Of a stretch of DNA of 64,000 bases, positions 17,222 through 24,439 are shown piece by piece. The notes beneath the pieces are model-generated. The model was not told the origin of the DNA, did no database searches, and saw only the letters and a list, made by a program, of their open reading frames with translations. The stretch lies in contig CAWUIQ010000001.1 of the NCBI GenBank assembly GCA_963922565.1, positions 84,779-148,778 of the forward strand. The letters are read 5' to 3'. Each line of letters begins with the position of its first letter. The stretch's first letter is position 1. The DNA is from JBCBKL01 sp963922565. Lineage in GTDB: Bacteria > Pseudomonadota > Alphaproteobacteria > Rhodobacterales > Rhodobacteraceae. The translations under genes and the position numbers were made by a program.

Positions 17222-18847
17222 CTACAGCAACAGAGTGACGATCGGCGGCCAGATCAGCAAAACCGAAAGGGCGATGAGCTGAATGCCGATGAACGGCAGA
17301 AAACCCTTGAAGATGTCGGTCAGCGAGATGTGTGGCGGCGCCACGGATTTCAGATAGAAGGCGGCAGGTCCGAACGGCGGCGACAGGAAACTCACCTGCA
17401 TGTTCATACAGAAGACCACCCCGAACCAGATCGCGACATAGCGCGGTTCGATCGTGCCGAGGAAGCCGATCTCTTCAATCGGCAGGCGTTGCACGATTGG
17501 CAGGAACACCGGGATGATCAGCAGGACAATCCCCACCCAATCCATGAATGCCCCCATGAAGAGCAAGATCAGCATCATGATCAGGATGATACCCATGGTC
17601 GCCAGATCCGTGCCCAGGATCAGGTTGGCAACATATGTCGGGCCGCCCGCGATGGTGTAGGCCCCGGCCAGTGCCGTGGCCCCGATGGTCACCCAGATGA
17701 TCGTGCCCGTCGATTTCAGTGTCCGCATCAGCGCGTCCCACAGCAGGTCAAAGGAAAACTCGCCACGGAAAATCGCAAGAACCAGCACCGACAGCGCACC
17801 CATGCCGGCGGCTTCGGTGATGCCGGTGATACCCATATAGATCGAGCCCAGCACCACTCCGATGATGACGATCGGTGGCACCAAACCTTTGCCCATGTTC
17901 CAACCGCGTGCGGTGCGCGCGCGCCCGAATACGAACAAGATCAGGGCCAGCGCCACTGCCACCGTGCCCAGGAACCACGGCAGATAGTCCATGGTCCCGA
18001 ACCGGATCGGATCGCCGGTCTGAGCTGCATTCTGACCGGTATATTCAAAAAACAGAACCCGCAGCGCGAAGAACGACCAGAAGCCTGCCACCAGCACCGA
18101 TAAAAATGCGAGGAACAGCATCCGCTTTTCGTTGCCTTCGGGCTCGCCCTCGACCGGCTCGGGCAGGGGGGCGTGATCCGGGTTCAGCTGAGTGCGGATG
18201 ACGATATAGATGATGATAAAGCTCGCCAGCATGAAGCCGGGGATGAAGGCGGCGGTGAACAATGCCTTGATCGAGGTTTCGGTGATCAGGCCATAGATGA
18301 TCAGTACGATCGACGGCGGGATCATCGTGCCGAGGGAGCCGGAGGCGCAGATCGTACCGATGGCAAGGTTCTGATTATAGCCCAACCGCAGCATCTGGGG
18401 CAGGGCGATGAGGCCCAAGAGAACAACCTCGCCTCCGATAATCCCTGACATAGCGGCCATAATCACAGCCATGATCGAAGTGACAATTGCGATGCCGCCG
18501 CGTGTGCGGTTCAGCCAGACATTCAGGCTGTCATACATCGACTTCGCGATCCCCGACCGCTCCAGCAAGGCAGCCATGAAGATGAAGAGCGGGATGGATA
18601 TCAGGACGTAACTCGTCATCACGTCGCCGTATATCCTTTGACTGAGAATATTCAGCGGCCCGCTTCCCGGACGACCGGTCAGGAACCCCTCGCCCCACAG
18701 GGTCGGGTCCATCAGCACCGCGGGTTCGAACTTCATGAACAGAACGACGACAGCCATGAAGGCCGAGGCAAAGCCCAGGGGCATCCCGATGGCGAGCAGG
18801 ATGATCAGGCCCAGCATCAGGACCAGTGAAATCGTGCCGACGTCCAT
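17222..18847 (-). CDS. dctM: TRAP transporter large permease DctM (long form)
   Basis: The 541-residue membrane protein has repeated hydrophobic segments and DctM landmarks: ISIPLFIFMAALLERSGIAKSMYDSL, SGIIGGEVVLLGLIALP, and GSLGTMIPPSIVLIIYGLITETSI. It is about 110 residues longer than the usual 425-430. The extra part (about 215-330) holds a charged loop (PLPEPVEGEPEGNEKR) and two more membrane segments. It forms the sodium-driven permease core with the DctQ protein encoded upstream (TGATG overlap). Confidence 0.9.
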   Translation of the reverse strand: MDVGTISLVLMLGLIILLAIGMPLGFASAFMAVVVLFMKFEPAVLMDPTLWGEGFLTGRPGSGPLNILSQRIYGDVMTSYVLISIPLFIFMAALLERSGIAKSMYDSLNVWLNRTRGGIAIVTSIMAVIMAAMSGIIGGEVVLLGLIALPQMLRLGYNQNLAIGTICASGSLGTMIPPSIVLIIYGLITETSIKALFTAAFIPGFMLASFIIIYIVIRTQLNPDHAPLPEPVEGEPEGNEKRMLFLAFLSVLVAGFWSFFALRVLFFEYTGQNAAQTGDPIRFGTMDYLPWFLGTVAVALALILFVFGRARTARGWNMGKGLVPPIVIIGVVLGSIYMGITGITEAAGMGALSVLVLAIFRGEFSFDLLWDALMRTLKSTGTIIWVTIGATALAGAYTIAGGPTYVANLILGTDLATMGIILIMMLILLFMGAFMDWVGIVLLIIPVFLPIVQRLPIEEIGFLGTIEPRYVAIWFGVVFCMNMQVSFLSPPFGPAAFYLKSVAPPHISLTDIFKGFLPFIGIQLIALSVLLIWPPIVTLLL

Positions 18848-19752
18848 CAGCTCTTCCTCGAAGTATCAGACTGTATCGCGCCGCGGGTGACATCAAGGTC
18901 GCCCGTCCCCTCGTCGCCAACGGCCATTCTCAGCGCCTCAAGCTCATCCTGGTCGATGTCGTCGGCGGCGGTGTGCACCACCGGTTCGGCGTTCCAGTCG
19001 GAAATGAGGTTCACAACGGCCTGCACCGCAACCAGTCCGATGATGAAAAGAACGGCGGGTTTGATGGTGGCGGGGATCGGCGGGTCAAAGGCGGTGCCAA
19101 AGGTTTCCCAGCGATAGAATTTGTCGAACGCCTCGCCATAGCCGCCGTAGATCAGGAAGAACGCGAAGGCTACGATCAGCAAGGTCGAGATCGTGTCGAA
19201 CAAGCGCTGCATCCAGCGTGGGCAGACGTCATAGAGCAGGAAGATCCGGATATGGCTGCGCTGCTGCATCGCGTAGAGACCGGCGCAAAGAAAGATAAAG
19301 CCGGCAATCCACAGCGACAGCTCGTTCGCCCACAGGGTGGCAGCGTTGAGGATATAGCGAACGAACACCTCGTAGAGCATTACCGAGCACAGGCAAACGA
19401 CCAGCATCATTGTTACGCGGCCGATAAAGACGGCAAGCCGATCGGCCGTTCGCCAGCTTTCGAACTCCATTGGCGCGCGGCGCACCGTCATTATGCCGAT
19501 CGCGGCCAGAACGGGCAGGCAGAGCAGCGCGACCCAGTCGATAATATCGGCAAAGCCGCCAAACAGCCCACCCATCCCGGGCGATACGTCGTTGCGTTTG
19601 AAAAGCGCTGAAAGCTTGTCGTATTGCGAGGGATCCTCGGGCGGCGCAAAGTCGAGCGTGAAGGCCGGTATGTGCCAAACAACCCATCCTGCACAGACGA
19701 TAAATGCCAGCGGCACAAGCCATTCGATCAGGCTGCCGGAACGCTCCCGCAT
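18847..19752 (-). CDS. dctQ: TRAP transporter small permease DctQ (long form)
   Basis: The 301-residue protein has the DctQ four-helix core (EVFVRYILNAATLWANELSLWIAGFIFLCAG near 135, RSHIRIFLLYD) and an additional N-terminal membrane pair and C-terminal acidic tail. Typical DctQ is 160-200 residues. Both permease subunits are enlarged, which fits a distinct TRAP subfamily. It is separated from dctP by 86 bp with two strong stem-loops. Confidence 0.85.
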   Translation of the reverse strand: MRERSGSLIEWLVPLAFIVCAGWVVWHIPAFTLDFAPPEDPSQYDKLSALFKRNDVSPGMGGLFGGFADIIDWVALLCLPVLAAIGIMTVRRAPMEFESWRTADRLAVFIGRVTMMLVVCLCSVMLYEVFVRYILNAATLWANELSLWIAGFIFLCAGLYAMQQRSHIRIFLLYDVCPRWMQRLFDTISTLLIVAFAFFLIYGGYGEAFDKFYRWETFGTAFDPPIPATIKPAVLFIIGLVAVQAVVNLISDWNAEPVVHTAADDIDQDELEALRMAVGDEGTGDLDVTRGAIQSDTSRKS

Positions 19753-19778
19753 TCGATCATCCCTTCCCTGAAAGAGAG

Positions 19779-19801
19779 CCGGCCCGGTTTAGGCGGGCCG
19801 G
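19779..19801 (-). promoter_or_regulatory. Intercistronic stem-loop 1 between dctP and dctQ
   Basis: Perfect 8-bp arms CCGGCCCG (19779-19786) and CGGGCCGG (19794-19801) enclose a 7-nt loop. It lies downstream of dctP and just before the dctQ start in the minus-strand transcript. No T-run follows, so it may limit read-through or protect the dctP message rather than stop all transcription. Confidence 0.6.
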
Positions 19802-19805
19802 GATA

Positions 19806-19830
19806 GCGGGGCGCCGAAAAGGCGCCCCGC
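19806..19830 (-). promoter_or_regulatory. Intercistronic stem-loop 2 between dctP and dctQ
   Basis: Perfect 10-bp arms GCGGGGCGCC (19806-19815) and GGCGCCCCGC (19821-19830) enclose a 5-nt loop, 9 nt after the dctP stop in the minus strand. With stem-loop 1 it forms a tandem structure that could raise DctP levels over DctQM, as expected for a binding protein. This is inference from position. Confidence 0.65.
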
Positions 19831-19838
19831 ATTCACTA

Positions 19839-20855
19839 CTATTCTGAGACGAGGCCCAGCTGACCCAGATAGGCCATGTGGCTGTCGACCAGCGCCTTGG
19901 CTTCGGGCGTGTCCGCAAACTCGGGCCACGTGGCCTGAGCCGCCGCACGGAACTTGGCCAGCTCTTCTGGTGCCCACTGGCTCAGCGTCACACCGTCAGC
20001 GCGCAGTTGGGCCGCGGCCTCTGCATTGGCCTTTTCAAAGGTCAGAGCTGTGCGCAGAGCCAGAGCTTCCATCGCCACCTTCATGATGCGCTGATGGTGC
20101 GTCGGCATCGCGTCGAACACCGCCTTGTTACAAGCCAGGTGGTCAGACGGCATCGAATGGAAGCCGGGGAAGTTGGCGTATTTCACGATGTCATAGAGAC
20201 CGAGGCCGACGTTGTTGGCCAGACCCGACGCATCCGCACCATCGATGATGCCGGTTTCAAGCGCCGTAAAGATCTCGGTAAAGTCCATCACGATTGGCTT
20301 GGCGCCAAGCTTTTCAAAGATCTTGGTTTCCATGCCCGGAGGCGAACGGAATTTCCAATCCTTGAAGTCTGCGACTGTTGCGATTGGCTTGGACGAGGCA
20401 AAGCTTTCCTGTCCGTAAACCCACCACCCGATCAGCTCCATTCCGTACTTGTTGTAGAGAGGTGCTGCAGCTTCGAGGCCACCACCGAAATACAGCCATG
20501 AAAGCTGCTGGTAGGGGGTTGAATACCCACCCATGATGTCGCCGACAAACTGGAACGCGCTGTTTTTACCAGTCTGATATCCGCCACCGGTCATGTCGCA
20601 GTCAAGAATGCCTGTCGCGGCAGCGTCAAAGGTTTCGACCGATTTGACGACGGACGAGCTGTAGAACATCTCGACCTGGATCTCGCCATTGGACATGGCC
20701 GTAATGTCTTCGACATACTGAGCGGCCAGCTTGCCCGAGACCGTCTCGGGCGCATAGTGCGTCTGTATGCGCAGGGTTGTCGACTGAGCTGATGCGGCAC
20801 CGGCCAGCAACGCAAGTGAACTGGCAGCCGCAGCCGCCAACTTGATGAGCTTCAT
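19839..20855 (-). CDS. dctP: TRAP transporter substrate-binding protein DctP
   Basis: The 338-residue periplasmic protein starts with a Sec signal peptide MKLIKLAAAAASSLALLAGAASA, cleaved near residue 23. It has the DctP stretches TTLRIQTHYAPETVSGKLAAQYVEDI, FRSPPGMETKIFEKLGAKPI (with the Arg that binds a carboxylate) and ALETGIIDGADAS. A GGGAGGA ribosome site 6 nt before the ATG at 20855 fixes the start, although the frame remains open upstream. It likely binds a uronate or another sugar acid, inferred from the operon. Confidence 0.9.
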   Translation of the reverse strand: MKLIKLAAAAASSLALLAGAASAQSTTLRIQTHYAPETVSGKLAAQYVEDITAMSNGEIQVEMFYSSSVVKSVETFDAAATGILDCDMTGGGYQTGKNSAFQFVGDIMGGYSTPYQQLSWLYFGGGLEAAAPLYNKYGMELIGWWVYGQESFASSKPIATVADFKDWKFRSPPGMETKIFEKLGAKPIVMDFTEIFTALETGIIDGADASGLANNVGLGLYDIVKYANFPGFHSMPSDHLACNKAVFDAMPTHHQRIMKVAMEALALRTALTFEKANAEAAAQLRADGVTLSQWAPEELAKFRAAAQATWPEFADTPEAKALVDSHMAYLGQLGLVSE

Positions 20856-20956
20856 ATTTTTCCTCCCATGGATCGAAGCGCGGCTTGTGACCTTGGCAGC
20901 CATCTTCTTACGCCAGATGGCCGCGAGCGTAACAACGGGTTCGAGAAACGCCAACA

Positions 20957-20988
20957 CAAATTTGAAAATCGCCCAAATTTCGAAATTT
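20957..20988. promoter_or_regulatory. AT-rich palindromes in the dctP/gntR divergent region (candidate operator)
   Basis: The 184-bp region between dctP (-) and the GntR gene (+) contains CAAATTTG at 20957-20964 and the perfect 14-bp palindrome AAATTTCGAAATTT at 20975-20988. Two symmetric AT-rich sites in an otherwise GC-rich region are plausible binding sites for the adjacent GntR protein or part of the promoters. Confidence 0.5.
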
Positions 20989-21039
20989 TCTTGTAATCGC
21001 AGAATTCTCGCCGCACGATTGGGTAAGAGCTTTGATGAC

Positions 21040-21684
21040 ATGACCACACGCATCGAAACACCTGATATCTACGAAGATCTGCGCGTGCGCCTCATGAGTG
21101 CCCGGTTCGCGCCCGGCGAAAAGCTCAAGCCGGCCGAGCTGCAGGGTCACTACGGATGCTCAGCCAACACGATCCGCGATGTGCTTTTGCGGCTGTCAAA
21201 AGTGGGCCTTGTTGAGTTCGAAATGCAGAAAGGGTTCCGCGCCAGCGAAAGCTCACCCGAGGCGCGGCGTGACATAACGCTGTTCCGCGTCCTGCTCGAA
21301 CGGGAAGGCGCGCGCCTTTCGATGCATAAAGGCGGCACTGAATGGGAGGCCGGGCTGGCCGCAGCCCATCATAAGCTAAGCCATATCGAAACGCGGATTG
21401 CGCGGGTAGGCGACCCCGGCGAAGATATGCGGCTGTGGTCGAACGCTGAAAAAGAGTTTCACTTCAGCCTGATTTCCGCTTGCGGCTCTCCGATCCTGAT
21501 CGAGACCTACAGTAACATTTACGCCCAATTCCGGCAGCAGATGGTGTCACAGGAACGCGACTTTGGAGAAGATTATTTTCGCGCCATTATTGCCGAACAC
21601 AAGGCGATCCTTGATGCGGCGCTGGCGCGGGATGAAGCGCGGTGCGATGCCGCGATTTACGATCATCTCAAGCGCAACCTCTAG
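21040..21684 (+). CDS. GntR family transcriptional regulator (FCD type)
   Basis: The 214-residue protein has an N-terminal winged helix-turn-helix (LRVRLMSARFAPGEKLKPAELQGHYGCSANTIRDVLLRLSKVGLVEFEMQKGF, given here only by its key parts at residues 9-62) followed by an alpha-helical FCD effector domain with NAEKEFHFSLI and EHKAILDAAL, where His residues bind metal in the family. It reads divergently from the TRAP/uronate operon and probably represses it until a uronate is present. The start at ATG 21040 was picked because the HTH begins directly after it. Its TAG overlaps the stop of the convergent epimerase gene. Confidence 0.85.
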   Translation: MTTRIETPDIYEDLRVRLMSARFAPGEKLKPAELQGHYGCSANTIRDVLLRLSKVGLVEFEMQKGFRASESSPEARRDITLFRVLLEREGARLSMHKGGTEWEAGLAAAHHKLSHIETRIARVGDPGEDMRLWSNAEKEFHFSLISACGSPILIETYSNIYAQFRQQMVSQERDFGEDYFRAIIAEHKAILDAALARDEARCDAAIYDHLKRNL

Positions 21685-22658
21685 GCCCGGGGCAGGTCGT
21701 CCTCGATATAGGTTTGGATGATCTCAGCAAACGTCGTCTCGGCTTCGAACCCCAGTGTGCGGGCCCGGTCTGGCGCGAAATCACGGGGCCAGCCCGATAC
21801 GATCTTGATGATGTCGGGATCGGGCTTGTGATCGATCCGGTCAACAGCCTCTTGCCCGGCCACCGACCGCAACGCCTCGATCTGTTCGGCGACCGTGCAG
21901 CTTAGGCCGGGCAGGTTCAAAGCACGGCGCCCTTCAAGCTGCTCTTCGGCAATGGTGGCCGCATGGGTCAGGAAGCGCGCGGCCGACCGGGGCGAGGCGT
22001 GCCAATGCCGTACGGTATCATCGACGGGCAGAACCGCCCGCTGCCCATTCAGCGGCTCACGGATGATACCGGAAAAGAACGATGACGCGGCGAGGTTCGG
22101 TTTGCCCGGACGTACGCAGATCGTTGGCAGGCGCAGGGATATGCCGTCAACAAAACCCTTGCGGCTGTAATCCTGGATCAGCAGTTCGCAGGCTGCCTTC
22201 TGGGCGCCATAGCTGGTTTGGGGCGATTGGAGGAATTCGTCGTCGATCTTGTCGGGGTAGGGCCCGCCAAAAACGGCGATTGAAGAGGTGAAGATCAGGC
22301 GCGGGCGATAGGCTCCCTTGGTGGCGGCGTTCTGAGCCCGAAGCGCTTCGAGAAAATGCCACATCGCGGCAAGGTTCGTCGTCCAGCCCTTGTCGAAATT
22401 CGTCTCTGCCTCGCCAGATACGATCGAGGCCAGGAAGTAGATGATATCGAACCTCTCCGCCGCGAGCGCTGCGCCTTGAGCGGGATATGACAGATCGCCC
22501 TGCCGCCGGTCGTCGGTTGGCGCCCCGTCTGGTGGGAAGGCGATGTCATGCAGCGTGATCTGCAGATGGTCGTGGCCGGGCAGTCCATTATCGAGCAGCC
22601 TGTGCGCCAGCTTTTGGCCCACCATGCCGCCGCCGCCTAAGATCAGGACCCGGGTCAT
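21681..22658 (-). CDS. denD: NAD-dependent epimerase/dehydratase family, D-erythronate dehydrogenase-like
   Basis: The 325-residue extended SDR has the NAD motif LILGGGGMVGQKLA, the catalytic SYGAQKAACELL (Tyr-x3-Lys) near 150 and the stretch LRLPTICVRPGKPNLAASSFFSGIIREPL, which is characteristic of DenD, the D-erythronate dehydrogenase of four-carbon acid sugar catabolism. It is 4 nt overlapped with the beta-hydroxyacid dehydrogenase gene. The DUF1537 kinase that normally acts next is not in the window. Function as D-erythronate 2-dehydrogenase is well supported by similarity but not certain. Confidence 0.8.
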   Translation of the reverse strand: MTRVLILGGGGMVGQKLAHRLLDNGLPGHDHLQITLHDIAFPPDGAPTDDRRQGDLSYPAQGAALAAERFDIIYFLASIVSGEAETNFDKGWTTNLAAMWHFLEALRAQNAATKGAYRPRLIFTSSIAVFGGPYPDKIDDEFLQSPQTSYGAQKAACELLIQDYSRKGFVDGISLRLPTICVRPGKPNLAASSFFSGIIREPLNGQRAVLPVDDTVRHWHASPRSAARFLTHAATIAEEQLEGRRALNLPGLSCTVAEQIEALRSVAGQEAVDRIDHKPDPDIIKIVSGWPRDFAPDRARTLGFEAETTFAEIIQTYIEDDLPRA

Positions 22659-23527
22659 GTCTGCAATCCGTTGCGTGCCTTGAGTTCGAGGTAGAGACCG
22701 GAGTGATCTTTTTCCGCCCCGTCCATGTGATGAACGAAGTGATCAAACCGGTCGCGGACATGCTGGGTGATGGGCAGTTGCAGGCCAAGGTCCGCTGCTT
22801 CGCCCAGCACATTGTCGAGATCTTTCAGTTGCAGTCGCGACAGCCCCCCGGGCGTGAAATTGCCTTCGGTCATGCGCGCGCCGTGTTGTTGCAGGATCGT
22901 ACTGTCGGCAAATCCGCCCTTGAGCGCGTCGCGCAGGGCAGCCGGGTCGCCACCCCCCTGTTCAACGAGCAACATTGCCTCGGCCACGGCACCGATCGTC
23001 ACGGCGACAACGGTCTGATTGGCAAGCTTGGCCAGCTGACCCGAGCCGGACGGACCGACATGAACCGGCCGGCCCATGGCGGAGAGCACCGGGCTCGCCC
23101 GGTCGAAAACCCCGGCCGATCCACCGGCCATGATGGCAAGGCGCGCGGTCTCTGCTCCCTTGGTGCCGCCGGACACTGGCGCGTCGAGATGGTCAACGCC
23201 GACTTCAAGCAGGGCCGACGCCTGGGCGCGCGCCTCTTCGGGTTTGGTTGATGACATATCGACCCAGATCGCGCCGCGCGGCAATGCCTCGATGATCGTC
23301 CGCTGGAGCTCCAGCACTGTCGCGCCATCACTCAGCATCGAGATGATGAGGTCGGCGTCTGACACCGCATCGGCGGCGTCTTTGGCCACCCGCGCGCCAT
23401 GCTCTTCAAGAGGCATGGCCTTGGCCGATGTCCGGTTCCAGACGGTCAGGTCATGCCCGGCCATCATGAGATTGAGCGACATGGGAAATCCCATCAGCCC
23501 GGTTCCGAGAAGTGTAACTTTGGTCAT
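22655..23527 (-). CDS. Beta-hydroxyacid dehydrogenase (GarR/HIBADH family)
   Basis: The 290-residue protein starts MTKVTLLGTGLMGFPMSLNL (NAD site), contains HLDAPVSGGTKGAET near 118 (substrate site) and the catalytic Lys in SGQLAKLANQTVVA near 165. These match tartronate semialdehyde reductase and L-threonate dehydrogenase relatives. A 6-codon longer form from 23545 is possible; neither start has a clear ribosome site. It forms a two-gene unit with the DenD-like gene and diverges from the SDR operon at 23633. Confidence 0.82.
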   Translation of the reverse strand: MTKVTLLGTGLMGFPMSLNLMMAGHDLTVWNRTSAKAMPLEEHGARVAKDAADAVSDADLIISMLSDGATVLELQRTIIEALPRGAIWVDMSSTKPEEARAQASALLEVGVDHLDAPVSGGTKGAETARLAIMAGGSAGVFDRASPVLSAMGRPVHVGPSGSGQLAKLANQTVVAVTIGAVAEAMLLVEQGGGDPAALRDALKGGFADSTILQQHGARMTEGNFTPGGLSRLQLKDLDNVLGEAADLGLQLPITQHVRDRFDHFVHHMDGAEKDHSGLYLELKARNGLQT

Positions 23528-23632
23528 CCGGCGGCTCGCATCCACTGGTCATTGTCGTTTCGCTGACTTACGCTAACAGAAAAGCGGGGCCTCGAAAGGG
23601 CCAATGATTATCGCGGTCGGGGAGGGACTGGT
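23528..23632. promoter_or_regulatory. Divergent promoter region
   Basis: About 105 bp separate the minus-strand dehydrogenase and the plus-strand SDR genes, so promoters of both units should be here. A GGGGAGGG ribosome site lies before the SDR start. I saw no convincing palindrome. Confidence 0.45.
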
Positions 23633-24385
23633 ATGGGTCGACTGAGCGGCAAGCGCGCCTTGGTAACAGCGGCAGGCCAGGGGATTGGCCGGGCAAGCGC
23701 GCTGGCGATGGTGGCGGAGGGCGCGCATGTCTACGCAACCGATATCGATGGCGCGGCCCTCGAAACCCTTGCTGCCGAAGCAGTTGGTCAACTCGATGTT
23801 TTCCAGATGGATGTTCGAGATGATGCCGCTGCGGCCGCAGGCGTCGATCATGCCAGGCCTGACATCCTGTTCAACTGCGCGGGCTTTGTCCATCACGGCA
23901 CGGTGCTCGAGGCAACCGACGCAGATTGGGATTTTGCATTCGATCTGAATGTCCGGTCGATGTGGCGCACGATCCGGGCGGCGCTGCCGGGCATGCTGGA
24001 GCGGGGCGGCGGATCGATCATCAACATGTCGTCGGCCTGTTCGTCTGTGATCGGGGCACCCAATCGGTTCATCTATGGCACGACAAAGGCCGCCGTCATC
24101 GGGATGACGAAATCGGTAGCGGTGGATTACATCGGTCAAAAGATCCGGTGCAATTGTATCTGTCCCGGCACCGTCGAAAGCCCGAGCTGGCATGACCGGG
24201 TCAAGGCCCTCGGCGAAGAGATGGGCAGCTATGAGGCGGCGCTTGAGGCGTTCGTGTCGCGCCAGCCGATGGGCCGCGTTGCCAAGGCCGAAGAGATTGC
24301 GGCCCTCGTCGTCTATCTGGCCAGCGATGAAAGCGCCTTTGTCACCGGGCAGCCTCATGTCATCGACGGCGGGTGGAGCGGTTAG
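23633..24385 (+). CDS. SDR, 2-keto-3-deoxy-L-fuconate dehydrogenase-like
   Basis: The 250-residue classical SDR has TAAGQGIGRASA (cofactor site), DILFNCAGFVHHG, catalytic Ser-Tyr-Lys in NMSSACSS and YGTTKAA, and a C-terminal VTGQPHVIDGGWSG. The RLSGKRALVTAAGQGIGRA opening and Arg-rich NVRSMWRTIRAALPGM resemble 2-keto-3-deoxy-L-fuconate 4-dehydrogenase and DHRS6-type enzymes. It would oxidise a 2-keto-3-deoxy acid to the 2,4-diketo acid, which the FAH-family hydrolase at 26237 would cleave. The GGGGAGGG upstream fixes the start. Confidence 0.85.
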   Translation: MGRLSGKRALVTAAGQGIGRASALAMVAEGAHVYATDIDGAALETLAAEAVGQLDVFQMDVRDDAAAAAGVDHARPDILFNCAGFVHHGTVLEATDADWDFAFDLNVRSMWRTIRAALPGMLERGGGSIINMSSACSSVIGAPNRFIYGTTKAAVIGMTKSVAVDYIGQKIRCNCICPGTVESPSWHDRVKALGEEMGSYEAALEAFVSRQPMGRVAKAEEIAALVVYLASDESAFVTGQPHVIDGGWSG

Positions 24386-24392
24386 GGCAGAC

Positions 24393-24425
24393 GCCTCCGG
24401 CGGGAGTATTTTGGGAACAATGAAG
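24393..24425 (+). repeat. Short GC-rich intergenic element (GCCTCCGGCGGGAG followed by TATTTT)
   Basis: The 54-bp gap between the SDR and dehydratase genes holds CTCC-GGCG-GGAG (small hairpin) followed by TATTTTGGGAACAA. The same general layout recurs at 53939-53991. From knowledge of Rhodobacterales genomes this is a common short dispersed element. A count across the genome would prove it. Confidence 0.5.
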
Positions 24426-24439
24426 GAAAGGCGTGCGAG

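Noticed and set aside
17186..18103. A 305-codon + strand frame rich in Gln, Asp, His and Arg
   Set aside because: It is the mirror of the hydrophobic DctM gene; composition is that of an antisense shadow.
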